In this document: piece by piece, positions 34,953-43,700 of the stretch
Layout: the number at the start of each line of letters is the position of its first letter
Numbering within the stretch: the stretch's first letter is position 1
Assembly (NCBI GenBank): GCA_947627875.1
Contig: CANQXS010000011.1
Span: forward strand, 1 to 64,000
From: an uncultured Clostridia bacterium
Lineage (GTDB): Bacteria; Bacillota; Clostridia; Oscillospirales; Ruminococcaceae
Direction: 5' to 3'
DNA length: 64,000 nt
Notes under the pieces: generated by a model
What the model saw: only the letters and a program-made list of their open reading frames with translations
What the model was told of the DNA's origin: nothing
Databases searched by the model: none
Translations under genes and position numbers: made by a program

Positions 34953-36005
34953 ATGATAGAAACCGGCGAATTTGATTTTGAAAGCAGGATAGTGTCGCCC
35001 CAGGTCATAAACGGCGACGACTCGGATATCGATTATTCCCTCCGCCCCAAGACCCTGAGCGAATATATCGGTCAGGACAAGGTAAAAGAGAACATGTCGA
35101 TCTATATCGAGGCTGCTAAGAAGCGCGGAGAGCCGCTCGACCACGTTCTGCTCTACGGACCTCCGGGTCTCGGAAAGACCACTCTTTCAAACATTATTGC
35201 CCACGAAATGGGCGTAAACATCAGGGTCACCTCAGGACCCGCGATCGAAAAGGCGGGCGACCTTGCGGCGCTTTTGACGAGCCTTCAGGCGGGTGACGTT
35301 CTGTTTATCGACGAGATACACCGCCTCAGCCGCGCCATTGAGGAGATACTCTATCCCGCGCTCGAGGATTTCACCATCGACCTGATGATAGGAAACGGAC
35401 CCGCGGCGCGCTCGATAAGGATAGATTTGCCGAAATTCACGCTTATAGGCGCGACTACCCGTTCGGGGCAGCTCTCGGCTCCGCTCAGAGACAGGTTCGG
35501 GATAATCCAGCGGCTCGAGCTTTATTCCGCCGACGACCTCGCCGAAATAATACAGCGCTCGGCGGTAATTCTCGGCGTTGCAATAGACCGCGAAGGAGCT
35601 TATGAGCTCGCCTCCCGCTCGAGGGGGACCCCGCGAATCGCAAACCGCTTCTTAAAGCGCGTACGCGACTACGCCGACGTTATGGGCGACGGAAGGATAA
35701 CCAAGGACATAGCAAAAATCGCCCTCGACCGAATGGAGGTAGATTCCCTCGGGCTCGATTCTCTTGACAAGAGAATGCTCTCGATGATAATTTCGGGCTA
35801 TAACGGCGGACCCGTCGGGCTCGAGACCCTCGCCTCGGCTATCGGCGAGGAGGCGGTAACGCTCGAAGACGTATGCGAGCCGTTTTTGATGCAGCTCGGC
35901 TTTCTGGCAAGGACCCCGCGCGGCAGATGCGCCACCGACCTCGCCTATAAGCACCTCGGCATACCGAAGACCTCTTCGGACGACGGGCAGACCTCGCTGC
36001 TGTAA
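34953..36005 (+). CDS. ruvB: Holliday junction branch-migration ATPase RuvB
   Basis: A 350-residue AAA+ ATPase: [14 protein letters not shown], Walker [10 protein letters not shown], Walker B DEIHRL, sensor TRSG and arginine finger LRDRFG, and a winged-helix C-terminus (FLARTPRGR). It drives branch migration with RuvA. Full length for the family. Confidence 0.97.
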   Translation: MIETGEFDFESRIVSPQVINGDDSDIDYSLRPKTLSEYIGQDKVKENMSIYIEAAKKRGEPLDHVLLYGPPGLGKTTLSNIIAHEMGVNIRVTSGPAIEKAGDLAALLTSLQAGDVLFIDEIHRLSRAIEEILYPALEDFTIDLMIGNGPAARSIRIDLPKFTLIGATTRSGQLSAPLRDRFGIIQRLELYSADDLAEIIQRSAVILGVAIDREGAYELASRSRGTPRIANRFLKRVRDYADVMGDGRITKDIAKIALDRMEVDSLGLDSLDKRMLSMIISGYNGGPVGLETLASAIGEEAVTLEDVCEPFLMQLGFLARTPRGRCATDLAYKHLGIPKTSSDDGQTSLL

Positions 36006-36032
36006 TTCTTTCTCAAAAGGGGAATTCATAAT

Positions 36033-37397
36033 ATGACAAAGCTGTTTACCGACGACGGCGTGAGCGGACGCGCCGTGACCGAGCTCAGCTGCGAGACCGC
36101 TATGGCGGTCGGCAGGGCGCTTTCGGTCATTATGCAGAACCGCAGCGGCAGACCCGCGAAGATACTTATAGGGCGCGACACGAGGATATCTGGCGAGATA
36201 CTCGCAGCTTCGCTTGCGGCGGGGTGCTGCTCTGCGGGAGCCGAAGCCCGCTTGCTGGGGGTTGTGCCTCTGCCGGCGGTCTCGTATCTCTGCGAAAAAT
36301 ATTCCGCCGACGCCGGCGTTATGATAAGCGCCTCGCGGCATTCCTTTGAATTCAACGGGATAAAGATCTTCGACGGCAGCGGCTATAACCTTTCTCAGCA
36401 GCTTTTAGCCGAAATAGAGCGCCTTGTAACGGAATCCCCCGATGAGATGACCTGTTCGGGCGGCGAGGCGATAGGAAACATCGTCTGCGAGAAAAACGCC
36501 GAGTGGGACTATGTAAGAGGGCTGATGAAGCGAATCGACGCCGACCTCGACAGAATGAGGATAGTAGTCGACTGCGCCAACGGAGCGGTAAGCGGCGCCG
36601 CCGAAAAATTCTTCCGCGGGATAGGCGCAAACGTTATACTTATAAACAGCGAGCCCGACGGGCTCAATATCAACAAAAACTGCGGCACCGAGGACCTCGA
36701 ACCTCTTCAGAAGAGCGTTGTCGACAACCGCGCACAGGCGGGTCTTGCCTTTGACGGCGACGGCGGGCGCTGCGTTATGGTCGACGAAAAGGGCAGAGTT
36801 ATGGACGGCGACAGAATGACCGCGCTTCTCGCCCTTTCGATGAAAACGGAGCAGAAGCTCAACGCCAACACCTGCGTTGTCTCCCAGGCTTCAAACCTCG
36901 GCTTCTTCCGCTGGGCAAAGGAAAACGGCATAGTCGTTTCCGCGGCGCCCGCGGCGGGGGTAAGGCATATCGTCGAGAGAATGCTCATCGGCGACTACAG
37001 CCTCGGCGGCAGCCCCTCTGGTCATATAATCCTTTCTGATTTCGCCAAGACCCCCGACGGTCAGCTCGCCGGCGCGAAGATACTCGAGATCCTCAAGAGA
37101 AGCGGGCGGAAGATGTCGGAGCTCTTTGAAATATACGAGCCCTATCCGCAGGTGCATCTGAACATAGAGCTCAGACCGGAATACGCCGGAAAATGGCAGG
37201 ATGTTCCCGCCGTTAAGGAGATAATAGATTTTTGCAGCCAGAAGCTCGAGGGCGACGGCAGGGTTTTCGTCCGCGAATCGTCGACGAGCCCGATGCTCAG
37301 AATAATCGCCGAGGGCAGAGACCGCGACACCGTCTGGCAGTATGCTCAGGCTATAGCCAAGGCGGTAAAAGACAACGTCGGATATCGGGAGGAGTAG
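36033..37397 (+). CDS. GlmM-like phosphoglucosamine mutase
   Basis: A 454-residue phosphohexomutase of the GlmM length class with N-terminus MTKLFTDDGVSGRAV, ILIGRDTRISG, metal loop FDGDGGRC and sugar loop GGSPSGHI. The active-site loop reads MISASRHSFEFNGIKIF where GlmM has ASHNP. The phosphoserine is kept but the following His-Asn-Pro is Arg-His-Ser, and the metal loop lacks the usual second Asp (GDGGRC for GDADR). It is the third phosphohexomutase in the window. It may make glucosamine-1-phosphate for peptidoglycan or be a diverged paralogue. Confidence 0.75.
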   Translation: MTKLFTDDGVSGRAVTELSCETAMAVGRALSVIMQNRSGRPAKILIGRDTRISGEILAASLAAGCCSAGAEARLLGVVPLPAVSYLCEKYSADAGVMISASRHSFEFNGIKIFDGSGYNLSQQLLAEIERLVTESPDEMTCSGGEAIGNIVCEKNAEWDYVRGLMKRIDADLDRMRIVVDCANGAVSGAAEKFFRGIGANVILINSEPDGLNINKNCGTEDLEPLQKSVVDNRAQAGLAFDGDGGRCVMVDEKGRVMDGDRMTALLALSMKTEQKLNANTCVVSQASNLGFFRWAKENGIVVSAAPAAGVRHIVERMLIGDYSLGGSPSGHIILSDFAKTPDGQLAGAKILEILKRSGRKMSELFEIYEPYPQVHLNIELRPEYAGKWQDVPAVKEIIDFCSQKLEGDGRVFVRESSTSPMLRIIAEGRDRDTVWQYAQAIAKAVKDNVGYREE

Positions 37398-37406
37398 AAA
37401 AGCCGA

Positions 37407-38273
37407 ATGAGAACCGCATCTGATTGGACGGACTACAGGCTTATCGACGCCTCCGACGGAATGAGGCTCGAAAGCTGGGCGGGAAAGACCCTTTCGCGCC
37501 CCGACCCGCAGGTGATCTGGAAGACCGAGCGCCGCAATCCCCTCTGGAACTGCTGCGACGCCGTTTATCACCGCTCCGACAGGGGCGGCGGGAGCTGGGA
37601 ATTCCGCAAAAAGCTCCCCGAGAGCTGGAAAGTGGGCTATAAGGGGCTTACCTTTATTATCCGCCCGACGGGCTTCAAGCATACGGGGCTCTTTCCCGAG
37701 CAGGCGGTCAACTGGGACCTTGCCCGCGAAATGATAAGCTCTGCCGGAAGACCGATAAGCGTTCTGAATCTCTTTGCCTATACCGGCGGGGCGACCCTTG
37801 CCTGTGCGAGCGCGGGCGCGAGCGTCTGCCACGTTGACGCCTCAAAGGGAATGGTTCAGTGGGCGAGGGACAACGCCGCGGCTTCGGGGCTATCGGATAA
37901 GCCGATACGCTGGATAGTCGACGACTGCGGAAAGTTCGTAGAGCGCGAAATAAGGCGCGGAAGGACCTACGACGCGATTATTATGGACCCTCCGAGCTAC
38001 GGAAGAGGACCTTCGGGCGAGGTCTGGAAGCTTGAAGACAGCATTTACGACCTTTTAACGCTCTGCGTAAAGCTTATGAGCGATAAGCCGCTCTTCTTCC
38101 TTCTCAACAGCTACACCGCCGGGCTCTCTCCGTCGGTAATGTCATATATGCTCGGGGCGCTTTTAAAGCCGAAGTTCGGCGGAAGCGTCAGCGCCGACGA
38201 GATAGGGCTTTTGGTCGAGGAAAAGAAGATGTCGCTTCCCGCGGGGAGCACGGCTGTCTGGACAAATGATTAG
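37407..38273 (+). CDS. SAM-dependent rRNA methyltransferase-like protein (RlmI/RlmK-type)
   Basis: A 288-residue class I methyltransferase: motif I VLNLFAYTGGATLA, the acidic residue in HVDASKG, and the catalytic loop MDPPSYGRG, a D-P-P-S form seen in rRNA methylases such as RlmI and RlmKL. It lacks the N-terminal PUA domain of RlmI. The first 90 residues recall the COG1092 N-terminal fold. Target nucleotide not known. Confidence 0.8.
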   Translation: MRTASDWTDYRLIDASDGMRLESWAGKTLSRPDPQVIWKTERRNPLWNCCDAVYHRSDRGGGSWEFRKKLPESWKVGYKGLTFIIRPTGFKHTGLFPEQAVNWDLAREMISSAGRPISVLNLFAYTGGATLACASAGASVCHVDASKGMVQWARDNAAASGLSDKPIRWIVDDCGKFVEREIRRGRTYDAIIMDPPSYGRGPSGEVWKLEDSIYDLLTLCVKLMSDKPLFFLLNSYTAGLSPSVMSYMLGALLKPKFGGSVSADEIGLLVEEKKMSLPAGSTAVWTND

Positions 38274-38290
38274 AGATTGGTGAATTTGAA

Positions 38291-39145
38291 TTGGATAAGT
38301 TTATTCGGATAAACAACGTGACGTTCAGCTATGTGAACGACTACGACGACCCGCCTACCAAAAACACCGTTTTGCGCGGGGTGTCCCTCGGGATAGACAG
38401 GGGCGAGTTCGTAGCGGTACTCGGGCATAACGGCTCGGGGAAATCCACCCTTGCGAAGCTTCTGAACGCGATAAACCTTCCCGAAACGGGCGAGGTTCTT
38501 GTAAACGGCATAAACACCGCCGACGAGCAGCGGCTTTACGATATAAGGCGGACCGTCGGAATGGTATTTCAGAATCCCGACAACCAGATAGTCGCGACGG
38601 TAGTCGAGGAAGACGTCGCATTCGCGCTCGAAAACATAGGCGTAGAGCCCTCCGAGATACGCAGGAGGGTCGACGAAGCGCTTAAAACCGTCGGGATGTA
38701 TGAATACCGCGAGCATGCCCCCCATAAGCTTTCGGGCGGGCAGAAGCAGCGTATCGCTATTGCCGGAGTGTTGGCTATGCAGCCCGAGTGCATCGTCCTC
38801 GACGAGCCGACGGCTATGCTCGACCCGATAGGGCGCCGCGAGATAATGAACACGATAAAAAAGCTCAATTCCGAGGGCGTTACGATAATTCTGATAACGC
38901 ATTATATGGAGGAAGCCGCGCAGGCGGGCAGAGTCGTAGTCATGGACGACGGAAAGGTGATCGCCGACGACGTTCCGAAAAAGGTATTTTCTCAGGCGGA
39001 GAAGCTCAAAGCCGTCGGGCTCGACGTCCCGGGAGTCACCGAGCTGACCCATTCGCTGATAAAGGCGGGGATAAAGCTCCCCGACGACGTCATAACCGAG
39101 GACGAGTGCGTCGACTGCCTCTATAACCTACTCAAGAAAGGCTGA
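38291..39145 (+). CDS. ecfA1: Energy-coupling factor transporter ATPase EcfA1
   Basis: A 284-residue ABC ATPase: Walker A GHNGSGKSTLAK, Q-loop MVFQNPDNQIVA (the ECF form), signature LSGGQKQR and Walker B CIVLDEPTAML. It is one of two ATPases of the shared ECF vitamin transporter and lies directly upstream of ecfA2 and ecfT. The TTG start at 38291 is used. S subunits in this window that could dock on it are QueT and the protein at 55.5-56.2 kb. Confidence 0.95.
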   Translation: MDKFIRINNVTFSYVNDYDDPPTKNTVLRGVSLGIDRGEFVAVLGHNGSGKSTLAKLLNAINLPETGEVLVNGINTADEQRLYDIRRTVGMVFQNPDNQIVATVVEEDVAFALENIGVEPSEIRRRVDEALKTVGMYEYREHAPHKLSGGQKQRIAIAGVLAMQPECIVLDEPTAMLDPIGRREIMNTIKKLNSEGVTIILITHYMEEAAQAGRVVVMDDGKVIADDVPKKVFSQAEKLKAVGLDVPGVTELTHSLIKAGIKLPDDVITEDECVDCLYNLLKKG

Positions 39146-39152
39146 CCGATTT

Positions 39153-40016
39153 TTGGGAATAATCAGGACAGAAGACCTTACCTATGTTTACGGCGAAGGA
39201 ACGCCGTTCCGCAAGGTCGCTATAGACAAAATAAATATAGATATCGACGAGGGCGAGATAGTCGGAGTTATAGGTCATACCGGCTCGGGCAAGTCCACTC
39301 TTATGCAGCACCTCAACGGGCTTTTAAAGCCGACCTCGGGGAAGGTATATATCGACGGCGAGGAGCTCTTTGCCGATAAATCGCGCCTAAAGGATATACG
39401 CTTTAAGGTCGGGCTGGTGTTCCAATACCCCGAGTATCAGCTCTTTGAGGAGACTGTTTATAAAGACATCGCTTTCGGACCTAAGAATATGGGTCTCGGC
39501 GAAGACGAGATAGACCGCAGAGTCCGCGAGACGGCAAGGCTCGTAGGTCTCGGGGAGGAGCTCCTCGAAAAATCGCCGTTCGAGCTTTCGGGCGGTCAGA
39601 AAAGGCGGGTCGCGATAGCGGGAGTTATGGCTATGGAGCCGAAGGTCCTTATACTCGACGAGCCTACGGCGGGTCTTGACCCGAGAGGCAGAGACCGCAT
39701 TCTGGGACTTATAAAGGAATACCACGCCGAAAAGGGAACGACGGTGCTTTTGGTCTCGCATTCTATGGAAGACGTAGCCAAAACCGTCTCGAAGATACTC
39801 GTTCTGAGCGACGCGAAGGTTTTTATGTATTCCGACCGCTCGAGCGTTTTTGCAAGAGCCGACGAGCTAACCTCGATGGGGCTTACCGTCCCGCAGGTAA
39901 CAAGGGTGTTCGACAGGCTCAGGGCTATGGGAATAGAGTTTGACGACGAGGTGTTCAGCGTAGATTACGCAAAGGACCTGGTCCTAAAGCTCTTGGAGGA
40001 AAAAAGGAGACATTGA
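39153..40016 (+). CDS. ecfA2: Energy-coupling factor transporter ATPase EcfA2
   Basis: A 287-residue ABC ATPase: Walker A GHTGSGKSTLMQ, Q-loop LVFQYPEYQLFE, signature LSGGQKRR and Walker B LILDEPTAGL. The YPEYQLFE form of the Q-loop marks EcfA2. TTG start at 39153. One base separates it from ecfT. Confidence 0.95.
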   Translation: MGIIRTEDLTYVYGEGTPFRKVAIDKINIDIDEGEIVGVIGHTGSGKSTLMQHLNGLLKPTSGKVYIDGEELFADKSRLKDIRFKVGLVFQYPEYQLFEETVYKDIAFGPKNMGLGEDEIDRRVRETARLVGLGEELLEKSPFELSGGQKRRVAIAGVMAMEPKVLILDEPTAGLDPRGRDRILGLIKEYHAEKGTTVLLVSHSMEDVAKTVSKILVLSDAKVFMYSDRSSVFARADELTSMGLTVPQVTRVFDRLRAMGIEFDDEVFSVDYAKDLVLKLLEEKRRH

Positions 40017-40017
40017 T

Positions 40018-40827
40018 TTGATCAAGGATATTACGATAGGTCAGTTCTTCCCCGGAAAGTCGGTTATCCACCGGCTCGACCCGCGGATAAAGCTTCTTCT
40101 GACCGTTATGTATATTGTTATGCTCTTTATCGCTAAGAGCTTTTCGGGGCTCGGGGTAGGGATAGTCTTTATGCTTATAAGCTTCCTGCTCTCGGGGATA
40201 CCGATAAAGATGATGCTGAAGTCGATAAAGCCGATCGTCCCGATAATTATTTTTACCGGAATACTCAACCTCTTTTTCATCTCGTCGGGAGACGTACTCT
40301 TTGAATGGAAGTTCATAAAGATAACGAGCGGCGGCGTCACTACTATGGTGTTTATGGCAGTGAGGATAATTCTGCTTATCTGCGGGACCTCGCTTCTGAC
40401 CTACACCACTTCCCCGATAACCCTTACCGACGCTATCGAGCGTATTCTCTCGCCCTTAAAGGTGATAAAGTTCCCCGCCCACGAAATAGCTATGATGATG
40501 ACGATAGCTCTCCGCTTTATCCCGACGCTTATAGAAGAGACCGACAAGATAATGTCTGCTCAAAAGGCGCGCGGAGCCGACCTCGAAACCGGAAGCCTCA
40601 TAAAGCGCGCAAAGGCGCTCATACCTATACTGATACCGCTCTTTGTTTCGGCTTTCAGAAGGGCAGAGGAGCTCGCTCTCGCGATGGAATGCCGCTGCTA
40701 TCACGGCGGAGAGGGCAGAACAAGGCTGAAGCAGCTCAAAACCGCCCCGCGCGACTATGTCGCGGTGGCAATAGGAGCCCTGTTCATCGCGGCGGTGATA
40801 CTTCTCAACAGGTTCTCGCCGATATGA
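40018..40827 (+). CDS. ecfT: Energy-coupling factor transporter transmembrane protein EcfT
   Basis: A 269-residue membrane protein with the N-terminal signature SVIHRLDPRIKLLLT and the two coupling-helix motifs ARG (QKARGADLE) and ERC-like (AMECRCY), which contact the two ATPases. It is the scaffold for interchangeable S subunits. TTG start with AAGGAGA upstream. Overlaps truA by an ATGA. Confidence 0.95.
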   Translation: MIKDITIGQFFPGKSVIHRLDPRIKLLLTVMYIVMLFIAKSFSGLGVGIVFMLISFLLSGIPIKMMLKSIKPIVPIIIFTGILNLFFISSGDVLFEWKFIKITSGGVTTMVFMAVRIILLICGTSLLTYTTSPITLTDAIERILSPLKVIKFPAHEIAMMMTIALRFIPTLIEETDKIMSAQKARGADLETGSLIKRAKALIPILIPLFVSAFRRAEELALAMECRCYHGGEGRTRLKQLKTAPRDYVAVAIGALFIAAVILLNRFSPI

Positions 40828-41561
40828 GAAACTTCAAGGTCACTATAGCCTTCCTCGGGACTGCTTACCACGGCTTTCAGCGCCAGGACGGCGGCTTAAG
40901 GACGGTCCAGGGGGAAATAGAGCGGGCGATAGAAAAGCTTTTGGGCGAAACCGTTTCGATAAACGGCTGCTCCCGCACCGATGCAGGCGTTCACGCCAAC
41001 AGCTTCGTTTTCAACGTGTTCCTTGAAAGCAGCATTGATCTGCGCGGGCTTAAATTTGGGCTCAACGGCGTTCTGCCGCCTGATATAGCCGTGCTCTCGG
41101 TCGAGAGCGCCCCCGAGGACTTTCATGCAAGATACTGCTGCAAGGGGAAGGAATATGTATATCTTATCCACAATTCCGAGACCAAATCGCCTTTTTTGGC
41201 GGACAGAATGTATCGTAGCTGGTATCCGATAGATGAAAAAAAGCTCGAACGCGCCTGCAAGGGCTTTATCGGCGAGCATGACTTTAAGGCGTTCTGCGCG
41301 GCCTCCTGCGACAAGGATATAACCGTCAGGGAGATATTCGACTATAAGGTCGAGCGCGAGGGCGACGTCGTAAAGTTCACCGTCAGCGGCGACGGATTCC
41401 TTTATAATATGGTGAGGATAACCGTCGGGACGCTTCTTTTCATCAACGACGGCAAGCTCCCCGAGGATTCGATACCTAAAATAATCGCTTCCCGCGACCG
41501 CACTCTCGCAGGGAAGACAGTCCCACCGCAGGGGCTTTATCTGAACAGGGTGTTTTACTGA
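40824..41561 (+). CDS. truA: tRNA pseudouridine synthase A
   Basis: A 245-residue TruA: AYHGFQRQ at the N-terminus, the catalytic Asp in SRTDAGVHA, and GDGFLYNMVR and PPQGLYL near the C-terminus. It modifies uridines 38-40 in the tRNA anticodon arm. The start is ATG 40824, overlapping the ecfT stop; the frame is open far upstream to 40305 but that part is antiframe to ecfT. The placement after ecfA1A2T is the usual Firmicutes order. Confidence 0.96.
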   Translation: MRNFKVTIAFLGTAYHGFQRQDGGLRTVQGEIERAIEKLLGETVSINGCSRTDAGVHANSFVFNVFLESSIDLRGLKFGLNGVLPPDIAVLSVESAPEDFHARYCCKGKEYVYLIHNSETKSPFLADRMYRSWYPIDEKKLERACKGFIGEHDFKAFCAASCDKDITVREIFDYKVEREGDVVKFTVSGDGFLYNMVRITVGTLLFINDGKLPEDSIPKIIASRDRTLAGKTVPPQGLYLNRVFY

Positions 41562-41583
41562 TTCGCAGCTAAGGGGTGAGAGA

Positions 41584-42768
41584 ATGTCATCGGTAAACGC
41601 ATTTGAGACCGATATGAAAAAGCTGCGGCGAAAGCGCCGCACAAAGCGGTATGTAAAGAATATCGCGTTTATAGCGGTTATAGTAGTGGTGTCGGGGCTG
41701 ATATATCTTAGCCGCGACGCCTGGCTGAGCTATTTCGACGGGATACTTGAGCGCGCTCAGGCTTCCAACTCCGCTGTTATGAACGACGGCGAGCTCTTGG
41801 GCGGCAACTACCCGATAGATATTTCAAAGAAAACCAACACAACGATAGGCAGGCTCCAGAAAAACTGGACGCTTTTTGCCGACACCACGTTTTACGTCTA
41901 CAACCCGTCGGGAGACATCGTTTATTCCGAGCAGGCGCCCTATACCAACCCCATTGTCGAGGAGTCGGAGAAGCGCGCGCTTATCTACGACCAAGGCGGC
42001 TATAACTTTACCGTCGCCGGTCCAAAGAACGAGATATATTCAAAGCGCCTGACCGACCAGATACTTTTGGGCGCCGTGGGTTCCGACGGCAGCGTTGCGA
42101 TAGTCACCGCCAACGACAAATTCGCGTCGTATTTAACGGTGTTCGATAAAAACGGCTCCGAGATATACCATTGGGCGGACGGAACGATGATAACCGCCGT
42201 TGCCGTCAATTCGTCGGGAAGGGGCTGCCTTATAGCAAGCACTTATGCCAGGGGAGGGACTTACCGCACTGTTGTAACGCGGCTCGATTTCAATTCGGAG
42301 GAGGTAGAAATGCAGACCTCGCCCATCGAGACTCTCGGCTTCGCGGTAGACTACTGCGACGACGGAATATGGCTCGTCGGGAGAGACGCGCTCTACCGCC
42401 TTACAGAAGAAGGAGAAGTCGCCCTGAGCTATGAATACAGCTTCGACCTCACCGATTTCAGCCTCAGCGAAAGGCTCGCGGCGCTCGCTTTTGAAAGCGT
42501 CGGCAGCAGCGGAAGCAGCATAGTTATAGCCCGCTCCGACGCTGAGGAAGTCTACGAGACCTCCTCGGATTCCGAGGTAAACGACGTTTACGTTTCGGAT
42601 ACGGCGGCGTATTTCTGCTATGATTCGAGGATCGACGCCCTCGACCGCACCGGCAGCCTTCTTGCGACTGCTCCGCTCGACACGGTTTACCGCGAATTTG
42701 CGGTCTTGGGAGACGATATATATCTTTTGGGTTACCATTCGGTGGAAAAAACCGAGTTTGCATTTTAA
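41584..42768 (+). CDS. DUF5711-type membrane-anchored beta-propeller-like protein
   Basis: A 394-residue protein: a basic cytoplasmic tail (KKLRRKRRTKRY), one membrane segment at about 28-46, and an outside domain with repeating beta-strand units (for example FVYNPSGDIVYSEQ-like, LTVFDKNGSEIYHW, LDRTGSLLAT) as in PQQ/WD propellers. It resembles DUF5711 proteins of Clostridia. Function unknown. It lies directly before a CvpA-family gene. Confidence 0.7.
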   Translation: MSSVNAFETDMKKLRRKRRTKRYVKNIAFIAVIVVVSGLIYLSRDAWLSYFDGILERAQASNSAVMNDGELLGGNYPIDISKKTNTTIGRLQKNWTLFADTTFYVYNPSGDIVYSEQAPYTNPIVEESEKRALIYDQGGYNFTVAGPKNEIYSKRLTDQILLGAVGSDGSVAIVTANDKFASYLTVFDKNGSEIYHWADGTMITAVAVNSSGRGCLIASTYARGGTYRTVVTRLDFNSEEVEMQTSPIETLGFAVDYCDDGIWLVGRDALYRLTEEGEVALSYEYSFDLTDFSLSERLAALAFESVGSSGSSIVIARSDAEEVYETSSDSEVNDVYVSDTAAYFCYDSRIDALDRTGSLLATAPLDTVYREFAVLGDDIYLLGYHSVEKTEFAF

Positions 42769-42783
42769 AAGGAGTGAATACAA

Positions 42784-43686
42784 ATGGCATCACATCTCTT
42801 TTGGTTTTACGACGCGCTTGTATTGGGAATAGCGCTGATATTCTTATACGTCGGCTCAAAGCGCGGCTTTATGCGCAGCGCGGTGCTTGTCGTGCTTACT
42901 GTTGCGTCCATAGCGCTGAGCTGGCTTATTTGCGAGGTCGCAACGCCGATAATCTACGAAAATCTCATAAAAGCTCCCGTGGCGGATTCTCTCAGCGAGG
43001 CTTCGGATAAGACCGACCCCGTCTCGGTGGTGTCGAAAGCCGTAAGCGGCGGCAACTACGGAGTTGAAATGACCGACGACGAGGTCTCGGGAGTGATTGA
43101 GCGCACCGGAGATTTCTTTAAAAACATCGCCGGAGAGATAAAGGGCAACGGCGCGGGCGAAAGCGAAGAAGCCATCGCCGGAAATATGGAGGAAAGCGTT
43201 ACGCAGTCGATGCTCAAGGCGCTTGTGGGCGACGTTGTTTCTCCCGCAACGCTTTCGGAGATACTCGATAACGTAGCCGACGCCGAGCAGAGCGCGCGTT
43301 CGGTAGTAGACGTCTTCCTCAACGGCGACAGGGCGGCGACCGCCGAAGCCGCCGAGAGCATTCTCGTTGCTCCCGCGGTAAAGGCTGTGCTCAAGGGGAT
43401 AATCTGGATAGTTTCGATGTTTATCCTTATGTTTATATCCAGAGCGATCGCCAACGCCTTCAAGGGGCTCAACAAGGTCCCGATAATCGGTCCGGTAAAC
43501 GTCCTTTTGGGCGCGATACTCGGGCTTGCCGAGGGCGCGGTGGTCATATATCTTATAGCTCAGACCGTAAGATTTGTCTGCTATTTCACGTCCGATTCCC
43601 TGATGTTCCTGAATACCGATACGGTTATGAACACATATATATTCAGACATCTGTTTTACTTTGACATAATGGCTCTCATAGGGTAA
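42784..43686 (+). CDS. CvpA-family membrane protein
   Basis: A 300-residue protein with four membrane segments in the CvpA arrangement: two near the N-terminus (ALVLGIALIFLYVGSKRGFMRSAVLVVLTVA) and two near the C-terminus (GIIWIVSMFILMFISRAIANAFKGLNKVPIIGPVNVLLGAILGL region), separated by a long acidic middle region of about 140 residues. CvpA proteins are linked to membrane stress and colicin production in other bacteria. Here the role is unknown. It is 8-15 bases from both neighbours, so one operon is likely. Confidence 0.8.
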   Translation: MASHLFWFYDALVLGIALIFLYVGSKRGFMRSAVLVVLTVASIALSWLICEVATPIIYENLIKAPVADSLSEASDKTDPVSVVSKAVSGGNYGVEMTDDEVSGVIERTGDFFKNIAGEIKGNGAGESEEAIAGNMEESVTQSMLKALVGDVVSPATLSEILDNVADAEQSARSVVDVFLNGDRAATAEAAESILVAPAVKAVLKGIIWIVSMFILMFISRAIANAFKGLNKVPIIGPVNVLLGAILGLAEGAVVIYLIAQTVRFVCYFTSDSLMFLNTDTVMNTYIFRHLFYFDIMALIG

Positions 43687-43700
43687 CAGGAGGAATGATA

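Noticed and set aside
40305-40823. Long N-terminal extension of truA
   Set aside because: It runs out of frame through ecfT; TruA starts at 40824 with the normal N-terminus and an ATGA overlap.
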